A stretch of DNA of 12,795 bases from Clostridium sp. (lineage in GTDB: Bacteria > Bacillota > Clostridia > Clostridiales > Clostridiaceae): assembly GCA_003539755.1 (NCBI GenBank), contig DPOH01000074.1, positions 1 to 12,795 on the forward strand, in the 5' to 3' direction. Below are positions 7,576 through 12,795 of this stretch, piece by piece. Both the position numbers and the translations under genes were made by a program. The number at the start of each line of letters is the position of its first letter. Positions within the stretch are counted from its first letter, which is position 1. The notes under the pieces were generated by a model. It ran no database searches. It was not told the DNA's origin and worked only from the letters and a program-made list of their open reading frames with translations.

Positions 7576-7623
7576 TAAATCATAGAACTAATCTTTTTAC
7601 TATATGATAAATCCAATCCACAA

Positions 7624-7651
7624 TTACTATTGATAGCCTTAACTGTATAAT
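7624..7651 (+). promoter_or_regulatory. Possible promoter of the EamA gene
   Basis: A perfect -10 TATAAT at 7646-7651 follows a weak -35 TTACTA (7624-7629) with a 16-base spacer. It lies about 40 bases before the first start codon. The 197-bp gap between the two divergent genes otherwise holds only AT-rich sequence with no recognisable operator or riboswitch. Confidence 0.45.
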
Positions 7652-7677
7652 TTATACTTAAATAAAATCCTATCTTT

Positions 7678-7710
7678 AAGGAGGTTTAAGATGAATAATT
7701 CAAAAGGAGG
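7678..7710 (+). promoter_or_regulatory. Two consecutive ribosome binding sites before the EamA gene
   Basis: AAGGAGG at 7678-7684 serves an ATG at 7691 with a 6-base spacer. A second AAGGAGG at 7704-7710 lies inside that reading frame and serves an in-frame ATG at 7718 with a 7-base spacer. Both look functional. The second matches the family N terminus better because the first membrane helix starts right there. Confidence 0.65.
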
Positions 7711-7717
7711 AAGTAAT

Positions 7718-8131
7718 ATGTGGATTTTATTTGCTATCTTATCTGCGTTTTTTGCAGCTGCAACATCAATACTTGCTAAAATCGGTATTGAAGGTATTAG
7801 TTCTAACCTAGCTACTGCTATAAGAACTATAGTAGTTTTAATTATGGCATGGGGTATTGTATTCTTCACAGGAAGTCATAATCAAATTTCAAGTATAGGT
7901 ACAAAAAGCTGGATTTTTTTAATACTTTCAGGACTTGCAACAGGCTTATCTTGGCTATTTTACTACAAAGCCCTTCAAATAGGTGAAGCTTCAAAAGTTG
8001 TACCTATAGATAAATTTAGTGTTGTTATAAGCATGATTATGGCATTTGTAATACTAAAGGAAACTGTCACTATAAAAATAATTCTTGGTGGTGTATTCAT
8101 AACAATTGGCACTTTTATAATGATACTTTAG
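7718..8131 (+). CDS. Half-size EamA/DMT-family transporter
   Basis: This 137-residue, very hydrophobic protein corresponds to one EamA domain. The usual drug/metabolite transporter has two such domains and ten helices. Five membrane segments can be drawn at about residues 2-23, 31-52, 62-80, 93-109 and 112-135. Family-like blocks are the N-terminal WILFAILSAFFAAATSILAKIGIEG, SGLATGLSWLFYYKALQIG and KVVPIDKFSVVISMIMAF. Single-domain members are thought to work as dimers, and the substrate is not predictable. The start at 7718 is preferred, but an in-frame ATG at 7691 with its own ribosome binding site would add nine hydrophilic residues (MNNSKGGSN). The gene is monocistronic, divergent from the GltD-like gene and convergent with the EFR1 gene. 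Confidence 0.85.
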   Translation: MWILFAILSAFFAAATSILAKIGIEGISSNLATAIRTIVVLIMAWGIVFFTGSHNQISSIGTKSWIFLILSGLATGLSWLFYYKALQIGEASKVVPIDKFSVVISMIMAFVILKETVTIKIILGGVFITIGTFIMIL

Positions 8132-8148
8132 TATTCATTAATTTCTTT

Positions 8149-8199
8149 ATAATTTAAGAGAGGTATGTAAACATGCCTTACTACTTCTCTATAATTATA
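8149..8199 (+). terminator. Hairpin between convergent genes, probable terminator
   Basis: An inner stem AGGTATGT / ACATGCCT with an AAAC loop, plus a long AT-rich outer stem (TATAATTTAAGAGA with TCTCTATAATTATA), lies 18 bp after the EamA stop. The inner stem has a G-U pair on the plus strand but a C-A mismatch on the minus strand, so it fits the EamA transcript better. The following T run is poor. It may also stop the convergent EFR1 transcript. Confidence 0.5.
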
Positions 8200-8217
8200 T
8201 TTATTAAATTATTGACT

Positions 8218-8988
8218 TTAATTTTTACCATCAAAATCAATTAATTCATTTCTGCTTATATAAGGATTTCTATACCTATTCTTCTTAATTGTAGATTTTC
8301 CTATATTTATAGCTTCTTTTGGACATATATTAATACATGCCATACAATCTACACAATTTCCATTCCACTGTGGTCTTCCATCTACAAGTGCTACATTGTC
8401 TACAGGGCATATTTTGGCGCACATTCCACAACTTATGCATTTATCATTAACATTAAACTTCTTATCTCTATTTTTTAAGACGTTTTTAAATATTTTATAC
8501 TCTAAGTTACCTAATCCGCCCTTAAAGTTTTTAATATTATTTTCTCTGTTCTTTATAGCTTCTGCAAATTGTTCTATCTTATCATCATACTTTTCAATGG
8601 CATCTTTAGCTCTCTTTTCAGTTGGATTAGTCCCCATTCTTGTATAATTTGATATATATCTAACTTCAAGAGTATTATTTAAACTTCTTCCAAGTAATTG
8701 ACTAACTTGATAAAAAGAAACATCAGCTTTTCCACCACCTGAAACTCCTATAGCAAAAATATATGAATTGGGATTTATTTTTACATGCTCAAGGAAGTCA
8801 TAAACTACCATTGGAACTCCAGCATAGTGAACTGGATAAATAAATCCTATAATATCATCATTTAGATTAAAATTTTCTTTTTTAAGTTCTTGTGGAATAG
8901 ATAAAAGTTCACATTCTTCAAAGTGAGATTGTATTTTCTTAGCTACATAAAGGCAGTTTCCTGTTGATGTATTAAAAAATATTTTCAT
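8218..8988 (-). CDS. EFR1-family flavodoxin-ferredoxin fusion protein
   Basis: This 256-residue protein joins an N-terminal flavodoxin-like domain (FNTSTGNCLYVA, residues 5-16, the FMN phosphate loop; YPVHYAGVP at 51-59; GVSGGGKA at 81-88) to a C-terminal two-cluster ferredoxin domain. The cluster cysteines are C184, C187, C190, C194 and C212, C215, C218, C222, each followed by Pro as in bacterial [4Fe-4S] ferredoxins. EFR1 proteins are cytoplasmic electron carriers or reductases of undefined partner, common in anaerobes. The ATG at 8988 has GGAG at 8997-9000. It lies 28 bp behind the SDR gene on the same strand, so the two are almost certainly co-transcribed, and possibly share a redox function. 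Confidence 0.88.
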   Translation of the reverse strand: MKIFFNTSTGNCLYVAKKIQSHFEECELLSIPQELKKENFNLNDDIIGFIYPVHYAGVPMVVYDFLEHVKINPNSYIFAIGVSGGGKADVSFYQVSQLLGRSLNNTLEVRYISNYTRMGTNPTEKRAKDAIEKYDDKIEQFAEAIKNRENNIKNFKGGLGNLEYKIFKNVLKNRDKKFNVNDKCISCGMCAKICPVDNVALVDGRPQWNGNCVDCMACINICPKEAINIGKSTIKKNRYRNPYISRNELIDFDGKN

Positions 8989-9016
8989 AAGATCATCTCC
9001 ATTTCCATTTCTTATA

Positions 9017-9778
9017 TTAATTCTTTTTTAAACTCTTTTGATACTTTCCTATTAGTGGAGTTACTAATTTTCTTGGTAACATAACAAATGCTTTATATTG
9101 CAATCCAGGTATTATAGTTGTCTTATTTTTCATAAGCCCCTTATAAGCTTTTTTAGCAACATAACTTGGTTCCATAGCTGTAGGATTATCTTCTTTTCCT
9201 GCACTTTTAGAAAAATTAGTCTTAGTAGCTCCAGGGCATAAGGCTGAAACTTTAACATTATAAGGTTTAAGCTCAACTGCAAGTGCTTCTGTAAATGACA
9301 ATACATAAGCCTTTGTAGCATAATAAACTGCAGTATATGGGCCTGGATGATATGATCCTGTTGAGGCTACATTTAGTACTTTTCCACTTCTCCTCTTTAC
9401 CATTTCCTTTGCAAATAATTTAGTTAAAATAGTAAGACTGTTCATATTAAGTTCCATTATAGATTCATCTTTTTCTAAATCCTCTTCTAAAAACTCTCCA
9501 ACATATCCTACCCCTGCATTATTTATAAGAATATCTACTTGGATATTTTCTGATTTAACTTCATTAAATAACTCAACAGCATTATTCTTTTGACTTAAGT
9601 CTTTTTCAAAAATACTAACCTTAATTCCATATTTCTTTTCAAAATCCATTTTTATTGACTCCAGCATATTCTTATTTCGTGCTGATATTATAAGGTTATA
9701 CTTATTTTCTGCAAATATTTTAGCCAGTTCATACCCTATTCCACTAGTTGCTCCAGTAATCAGTACATTTTCTTTCAT
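9017..9778 (-). CDS. Short-chain dehydrogenase/reductase (SDR)
   Basis: This classical SDR of 253 residues is a Rossmann-fold oxidoreductase using NAD(P)H. Visible motifs are TGATSGIG (8-15, cofactor loop), SARN with Arg34 (which suggests a preference for NADPH), the structural NNAG (86-89), catalytic Ser139 in NVASTGS, and Tyr152-x3-Lys156 in VYYATK, followed by PGATKT. It resembles the DltE/YqjQ-like group of uncharacterised SDRs, and the substrate is unknown. The ATG at 9778 is chosen with AGGAGGG 8 bases upstream. An in-frame GTG at 9787 overlaps that site and is rejected. It lies between the ArsR-type regulator (89-bp gap containing an operator copy) and the EFR1 gene. Confidence 0.9.
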   Translation of the reverse strand: MKENVLITGATSGIGYELAKIFAENKYNLIISARNKNMLESIKMDFEKKYGIKVSIFEKDLSQKNNAVELFNEVKSENIQVDILINNAGVGYVGEFLEEDLEKDESIMELNMNSLTILTKLFAKEMVKRRSGKVLNVASTGSYHPGPYTAVYYATKAYVLSFTEALAVELKPYNVKVSALCPGATKTNFSKSAGKEDNPTAMEPSYVAKKAYKGLMKNKTTIIPGLQYKAFVMLPRKLVTPLIGKYQKSLKKN

Positions 9779-9820
9779 ATGGTGCACCCTCCTTATAAAA
9801 TTTCTCTTAATGGATTATAA

Positions 9821-9840
9821 TTTGATACATATCGAATTAT
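9821..9840. promoter_or_regulatory. ArsR operator copy before the SDR gene
   Basis: TTTGATACATATCGAATTAT contains the dyad TTTGATA-N2-TATCGAA (7-2-7, one mismatched pair), typical in size and base content of ArsR/SmtB operators. It matches the site at 10231-10250 in 19 of 20 bases. It lies 43 bp before the SDR start and overlaps TATAAT-like -10 elements on the minus strand, although no good -35 is visible here. Confidence 0.7.
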
Positions 9841-9867
9841 AAAAATATCTTATCTACTGTATTCCAT

Positions 9868-10179
9868 TTATAACTTATCTCTTTCTATCTTAAGCATACT
9901 ACATGCTTCATCAATCAGCTCATGATTAGCTCTTGCAATAAGGAATTTCCCCTTTTTTTCAGTGACTATAAGCCCTGCATTTGAAAGTTCTTTTAAATGG
10001 TGAGATATTGTAGGTGCTCCAATATTAAATTTGTTAATTATATCTGTAATGAAACAGCAGCATTCACATTCATTATTTTCAAATGACTTTTCACTAGATT
10101 TTAAAATCTGAAGATATATTTCTAGTCTATTTTCATTAGATAATGCTTTAAATATTTTGGCCAACTCTCTTGTCTCCAT
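9868..10179 (-). CDS. ArsR/SmtB-family repressor with Cys-rich sensor segment
   Basis: This 103-residue winged-helix regulator has an ArsR start (LAKIFKALSNENRLEIYLQIL, residues 7-27), a helix-turn-helix with recognition helix GAPTISHHLKELSNAG (54-69), and the wing LIVTEKKGKFLIARAN. ArsR-family proteins are dimers that leave DNA when metal, metalloid or thiol oxidation affects cysteines. A cluster CECCC (C38, C40, C41, C42) sits just before helix 3, where ArsR carries ELCVCD. Another Cys, C93, lies in the C-terminal helix. This suggests a soft-metal, arsenic/antimony or redox ligand, but no efflux or arsenate reductase gene is adjacent. The ATG at 10179 has GGAGGG at 10183-10188, a short spacing. 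Operators at its own promoter and before the SDR gene suggest autoregulation. Confidence 0.88.
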   Translation of the reverse strand: METRELAKIFKALSNENRLEIYLQILKSSEKSFENNECECCCFITDIINKFNIGAPTISHHLKELSNAGLIVTEKKGKFLIARANHELIDEACSMLKIERDKL

Positions 10180-10230
10180 GTTCCCTCCATATAGTTTGTA
10201 TATATTAAGCTTTAAATTTTATACCAATAG

Positions 10231-10250
10231 TTTGATACTTATCGAATTAT
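10231..10250. promoter_or_regulatory. ArsR operator copy at the arsR promoter
   Basis: TTTGATACTTATCGAATTAT has the same 7-2-7 dyad as the site before the SDR gene, and the similarity extends about 8 bases further (26 of 28). It lies immediately downstream of the -10 box of the arsR promoter and covers the expected transcription start, a classic position for repression. Confidence 0.75.
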
Positions 10251-10251
10251 A

Positions 10252-10280
10252 ATAATATACCTCCTCATTTTATATGTCAA
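10252..10280 (-). promoter_or_regulatory. Promoter of the arsR-SDR-EFR1 unit
   Basis: On the minus strand a perfect -35 TTGACA (10275-10280) and TATTAT (10252-10257) are separated by exactly 17 bases. The expected start of transcription is near 10245, inside the operator dyad, and about 65 bases before the arsR ATG. Confidence 0.8.
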
Positions 10281-10376
10281 TGAAATTTTGTAACTAAATA
10301 TCTTCCATTTAATCATGATCACTATTATAAATAAATTAACTATAATATATATACTCCAATAGATTATTACATATGC

Positions 10377-10412
10377 AAAAAAGAGGATAAGCAGTGTGCA
10401 ATACTTATCCTC
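10377..10412 (-). terminator. Terminator of metY
   Basis: On the minus strand GAGGATAAG and CTTATCCTC form a 9-bp stem around a 12-base loop, followed by TTTTTT. It lies about 100 bp after the metY stop. Between the two (10413-10514) I see only AT-rich untranslated sequence. The 10281-10376 stretch to the left is likewise empty. Confidence 0.85.
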
Positions 10413-10514
10413 CACAAAATATATGATGCGTGTTTACCTATAAAATCATTTATATTAATGCAAATTAACACTTAAGCTAATGTTTTTAATATCTAAACCA
10501 AGTTACTATTAATT

Positions 10515-11807
10515 TTAATCTTCAAGCGCTTGAGCTAAATCATAAATAATATCATCTATATGTTCAGTTCCAATTGATAAACGAACTGTATTAGGTTTAA
10601 TTCCCTGCTCAGCTAGCTCTTCTTCATTTAATTGAGAGTGTGTTGTACTTGCTGGATGAATAACTAATGACTTAACATCAGCCACATTTGCAAGTAATGA
10701 GAATATCTGAAGTTTATCTATAAATTGTTTTGCTTCCTTTTCTCCACCTTTAACTTCAATAGTGAATATTGAACCAGCTCCCTTAGGGAAGTACTTTTTA
10801 TACAATTCATAATCAGGACTATCTGGTAAAGATGGATGATTTACTTTTTCAATCTTTGGATGATTCTTTAAGAAATCAACTACCTTTAATGCATTTTCCA
10901 CATGTCTTTCCAATCTAAGTGATAATGTTTCAAGACCTTGTAATAATATAAATGCATTAAATGGACTTATTGCTGCTCCAGTATCTCTAAGTAGTATTGC
11001 TCTTATTCTTGTCACATAAGCTGCTGCCCCTACTGCTTCTGCAAACTTAATACCATGATAGCTTGGATCTGGTTCTGTTAGTTGAGGAAATTTTCCACTT
11101 CCAATCCAATCAAACTTACCAGAGTCTACAATTACGCCTCCAAGTGAAGTACCATGTCCACCAATAAATTTAGTAGCTGAATGAACTACAATATCAGCTC
11201 CATGTTCAATTGGTCTGAAAAGATAAGGAGTTCCAAAAGTATTATCAATAATTAATGGAATTTTATGCTTATGTGCTATTTCTGCTACTGCTTCAACATC
11301 AATAATATTAGAATTTGGATTTCCTAGTGTTTCTATAAAAACAGCTTTTGTATTTTCTTGAATAGCATTTTCAAAATTTAATACATCTCCAGGATCAACA
11401 AAAGTTGTAGTAACTCCATAACTTGAAAGAGTATGTGCTAAAAGATTATATGAACCTCCATATATAGTTTTAGCTGCTACTATATGATCTCCAGCTCTAG
11501 TTATGTTTTGAATTGCATATGTTACTGCTGCTGCCCCTGATGATACTGCAAGTCCTGCAACTCCTCCTTCTAATGCTGCAACTCTATCTTCAAATACCCC
11601 TTGTGTTGAATTTGTTAATCTTCCATAAATATTACCTGGATCTTGAAGTCCAAATCTTGCTGCTGCATGGTCACAGTTTCTAAATACATAAGAAGTTGTT
11701 TGATAAATTGGTACCGCTCTTGAATCTGTCGCTGGATCTGGATTTTCTTGCCCTACATGTAATTGTAATGTTTCAAATTTTAATTTTCTTTCTTCATTTC
11801 TACTCAT
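10515..11807 (-). CDS. metY: O-acetylhomoserine sulfhydrylase (homocysteine synthase)
   Basis: This PLP enzyme of the Cys/Met metabolism family makes homocysteine from O-acetylhomoserine and sulfide in the cytoplasm. Its 430 residues match the MetY subgroup and exceed the usual cystathionine gamma-synthases (about 380). Key features are FETLQLHVGQENPDPATDSRAVPIYQTTSY at the N terminus, YGRLTNST (61-68), SSGAAAV (PLP phosphate binding), DNTFGTPYL with Asp188, and SATKFIGGHG with Lys213 as the Schiff-base lysine. The C-terminal HPASTTHSQL and RLSIGTEHIDDI are typical. The ATG at 11807 is chosen because GGGGG lies 9-10 bases upstream. An in-frame ATG at 11822 lacks a binding site. Control by the upstream SAM riboswitch fits its role in methionine synthesis. 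Confidence 0.95.
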   Translation of the reverse strand: MSRNEERKLKFETLQLHVGQENPDPATDSRAVPIYQTTSYVFRNCDHAAARFGLQDPGNIYGRLTNSTQGVFEDRVAALEGGVAGLAVSSGAAAVTYAIQNITRAGDHIVAAKTIYGGSYNLLAHTLSSYGVTTTFVDPGDVLNFENAIQENTKAVFIETLGNPNSNIIDVEAVAEIAHKHKIPLIIDNTFGTPYLFRPIEHGADIVVHSATKFIGGHGTSLGGVIVDSGKFDWIGSGKFPQLTEPDPSYHGIKFAEAVGAAAYVTRIRAILLRDTGAAISPFNAFILLQGLETLSLRLERHVENALKVVDFLKNHPKIEKVNHPSLPDSPDYELYKKYFPKGAGSIFTIEVKGGEKEAKQFIDKLQIFSLLANVADVKSLVIHPASTTHSQLNEEELAEQGIKPNTVRLSIGTEHIDDIIYDLAQALED

Positions 11808-12021
11808 AATTTTTGCCCCCATTTACTTTTATTATTTAATATGCTTATGCTTAAACCATACATTCATGATAAACTTACTATGATTTAATATTTAAAATAG
11901 CCTCCTAAAACTTAAAATAAAAGTTCATATTCTCATCTGCATTTAGATACATTTCTGTTCGTGCACTTACCTGCTAATATATTATATTAAGTCCTCCTTT
12001 CTTTTATATTCTTATCTCTAT

Positions 12022-12060
12022 AAAACAAAAAGCTGTTTTCAAGATAAAATGAAAACAGCC
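12022..12060 (-). terminator. Regulated intrinsic terminator of the metY S-box leader
   Basis: On the minus strand GGCTGTTTTC and GAAAACAGCT form a 10-bp stem (one G-U pair) with the loop ATTTTATCTT, followed by TTTTGTTTT. It lies just downstream of the SAM aptamer and about 215 bp before metY. The loop and flank contain CATTTTATCT, complementary to the 3' strand of the aptamer's P1 helix, as expected for a switch between terminator and antiterminator. Confidence 0.9.
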
Positions 12061-12080
12061 AAACAAATCTAATTAACATT

Positions 12081-12196
12081 TTATCTCTCAGAAATATATA
12101 ATTTCTGCAGGAATTAGCACCTTAAACTAAATATATATGATATATAATTCAGGTTGCCAGACATCACAGGGCCAGTCCCTCCGTCTTTCTTGATAA
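12081..12196 (-). promoter_or_regulatory. SAM-I (S-box) riboswitch aptamer upstream of metY
   Basis: On the minus strand the S-box consensus elements appear in order: TATCAAGAAAGACGGAGGGA, CTGGCCCTGTGATG, TCTGGCAACC, GGTGCTAATTCCTGCAG, and GAGAGATAA closing P1. In this class SAM binding stabilises P1, frees the terminator and stops transcription, so metY is expressed when SAM is low. The 250 bases or so between promoter, aptamer and metY are fully used up to the terminator. Downstream of it, 11808-12021 is an untranslated stretch holding two unused ribosome-binding-site-like motifs. Confidence 0.95.
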
Positions 12197-12244
12197 AAAC
12201 CTTTTATTCAATTTTTAGTATTCTTATTGAATTGCTATGACTTA

Positions 12245-12273
12245 ATAATACAAACTTTCTCCATATATGTCAA
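12245..12273 (-). promoter_or_regulatory. Promoter of the metY S-box transcript
   Basis: On the minus strand a perfect TTGACA (12268-12273) and TATTAT (12245-12250) are separated by 17 bases. The predicted start near 12238 leaves about 42 bases before the aptamer. It is separated from the 5S rRNA terminator by about 65 bp. Confidence 0.8.
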
Positions 12274-12339
12274 TACCTTTTTTCCAAAAAATATTTCTAT
12301 CGCTTTAAAAAGTATATATTTAATTTATTTATGAATGCT

Positions 12340-12367
12340 AAAAAGGATAGTTATCTCTAACTATCCT
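12340..12367 (-). terminator. rRNA operon terminator after the 5S gene
   Basis: On the minus strand AGGATAGTTA and TAACTATCCT form a perfect 10-bp stem with a 4-base loop, followed by a TTTTT run, starting 7 bp after the 5S rRNA end. Confidence 0.92.
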
Positions 12368-12374
12368 ATACTTA

Positions 12375-12490
12375 CCTGGCAACGTCCTACTCTTCCACAC
12401 GGTCTCCCATGCAGTACCATCGGCGCTATAGACCTTAACTGTCCTGTTCGGAATGGGAAGGAGTGTTACCTCTATGCCATCATCACCAGA
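12375..12490 (-). rRNA. rrf: 5S ribosomal RNA
   Basis: The minus strand carries the typical clostridial 5S sequence. It starts TCTGGTGATGATGGC, contains CTCCTTCCCATTCCGAACAG (loop B/C region), GGTCTATAGCGCCGATGGTA and CTGCATGGGAGACC, and ends GTAGGACGTTGCCAG. The ends TCTGGT and GCCAGG pair as the helix I closing stem. The length of about 116 bases is normal. The exact ends are uncertain by one or two bases. It is the last gene of an rRNA operon whose 23S gene would lie to the right of the window. Confidence 0.96.
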
Positions 12491-12727
12491 TTAAGTGAGC
12501 TCCTAAATCTCTGATTTAGTTAAGCGAACTTATGCAAATCACTTTAGTGATTTGTATTCCTTTAAAATGAACCTTGTACTCCTCAACTCGTTTGAGCGAG
12601 TTTCCTATTAAATTCTTTAGCTGAAAGTATTCTTTCAAAATTGCACATAAGTGAGAGCCAAAACTTTATATTTTGTTACTCGAAGTTAAGTGAAAGTCTA
12701 AATCTTTGATTTAGTCAACTGAACCTA
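12491..12727. repeat. Imperfect 42-bp repeat pair in the rRNA spacer
   Basis: The segments 12491-12532 and 12686-12727 both follow the pattern TTAAGTGA-N4-CTAAATCT-N-TGATTTAGT-N-AA, then GAAC, without gaps, exactly 195 bp apart. Each contains a perfect CTAAATC/GATTTAG stem with a 3-base loop. Most mismatches fall in the four bases after TTAAGTGA and in the 3' part. Confidence 0.75.
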
Positions 12728-12795
12728 CTCTATGAGAACTCAGCAAACGCATATGAGTCGAGCTTCCTCTCTATTAATGTATTTACAACTTTTAT
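12491..12795 (-). other. 23S-5S internal transcribed spacer (partial)
   Basis: At least 305 bp upstream of the 5S gene contain no 23S 3' end, no tRNA and no ORF that I can support. The stretch is rich in small hairpins: 12503-12519, 12535-12554, 12585-12602, 12622-12637 and 12698-12714. A module at 12491-12532 recurs imperfectly at 12686-12727. This is consistent with precursor rRNA spacer sequence processed by RNases. That the 23S gene follows is inferred from position only. Confidence 0.65.

Noticed and set aside
7639..7869. Open frame of 76 codons antisense to the EamA gene
   Set aside because: It is the complement of a hydrophobic coding sequence. The plus-strand frame has two strong ribosome binding sites and the family motifs.
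8396..8647. Open frame of 83 codons antisense to the EFR1 gene
   Set aside because: It covers the ferredoxin cysteine codons of the real gene in reverse and has no translation signal.
9130..9321. Open frame of 63 codons on the same strand inside the SDR gene
   Set aside because: It is a different frame within the conserved SDR catalytic region and lacks its own ribosome binding site.
12022..12200. T-box leader as an alternative for metY control
   Set aside because: No T-box sequence (TGGNACCGCG-type) is present, while all S-box core elements appear in order.
12491..12795. 23S rRNA 3' end or a tRNA gene in the spacer
   Set aside because: The conserved 23S end (AATAGGTCGAG-type) is not seen, and no tRNA TPsiC-arm sequence (GGTTCRANYCC) with a matching acceptor stem was found.

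Overview
The window is about 12.8 kb of very AT-rich DNA. Strong AAGGAGG-type ribosome binding sites, clostridial protein families (EFR1 ferredoxin, half-size EamA transporter, stand-alone GltD-like flavoprotein), an S-box leader and a clostridial-type 5S rRNA point to a Clostridium sensu stricto chromosome. The species cannot be named from sequence alone. Nothing indicates phage, an insertion sequence, CRISPR or plasmid functions.

Left part (1-5681, + strand): a teichoic acid D-alanylation operon in the order dltD1-dltD2-dltX-dltA-dltB-dltC, ending at a GC-rich hairpin terminator. Two complete dltD paralogs lie in tandem at the front. A 42-codon dltX, easy to miss, overlaps the 3' end of dltD2. 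DltA activates D-alanine and loads it on DltC. DltB (MBOAT acyltransferase) with DltX passes it across the membrane, and DltD completes transfer to teichoic acid. The promoter lies left of the window.

Middle part (5692-8218): a small membrane-anchored protein gene on the minus strand (5692-6099) has a good ribosome binding site but no ATG, GTG or TTG in its frame. An ATG in the next frame is separated from it by a run of seven A. Next come a monocistronic GltD/NfnB-like NADPH:Fe-S flavoprotein (minus) and, divergent from it, a five-helix half-size EamA transporter (plus).

Right-middle part (8218-10280, minus strand): an ArsR-family repressor with an unusual Cys cluster, an SDR oxidoreductase and an EFR1 flavodoxin-ferredoxin protein form one unit. 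A near-identical 20-bp dyad sits at the arsR promoter and again just before the SDR gene, which suggests autoregulation plus control of the redox pair.

Right part (10377-12795, minus strand): metY (O-acetylhomoserine sulfhydrylase) is preceded by a consensus promoter, a SAM-I (S-box) riboswitch and an intrinsic terminator, with an antiterminator pairing visible in the sequence. Upstream of it lies the end of an rRNA operon: a 5S rRNA gene with its terminator and at least 305 bp of hairpin-rich 23S-5S spacer. The 23S gene itself is not reached.
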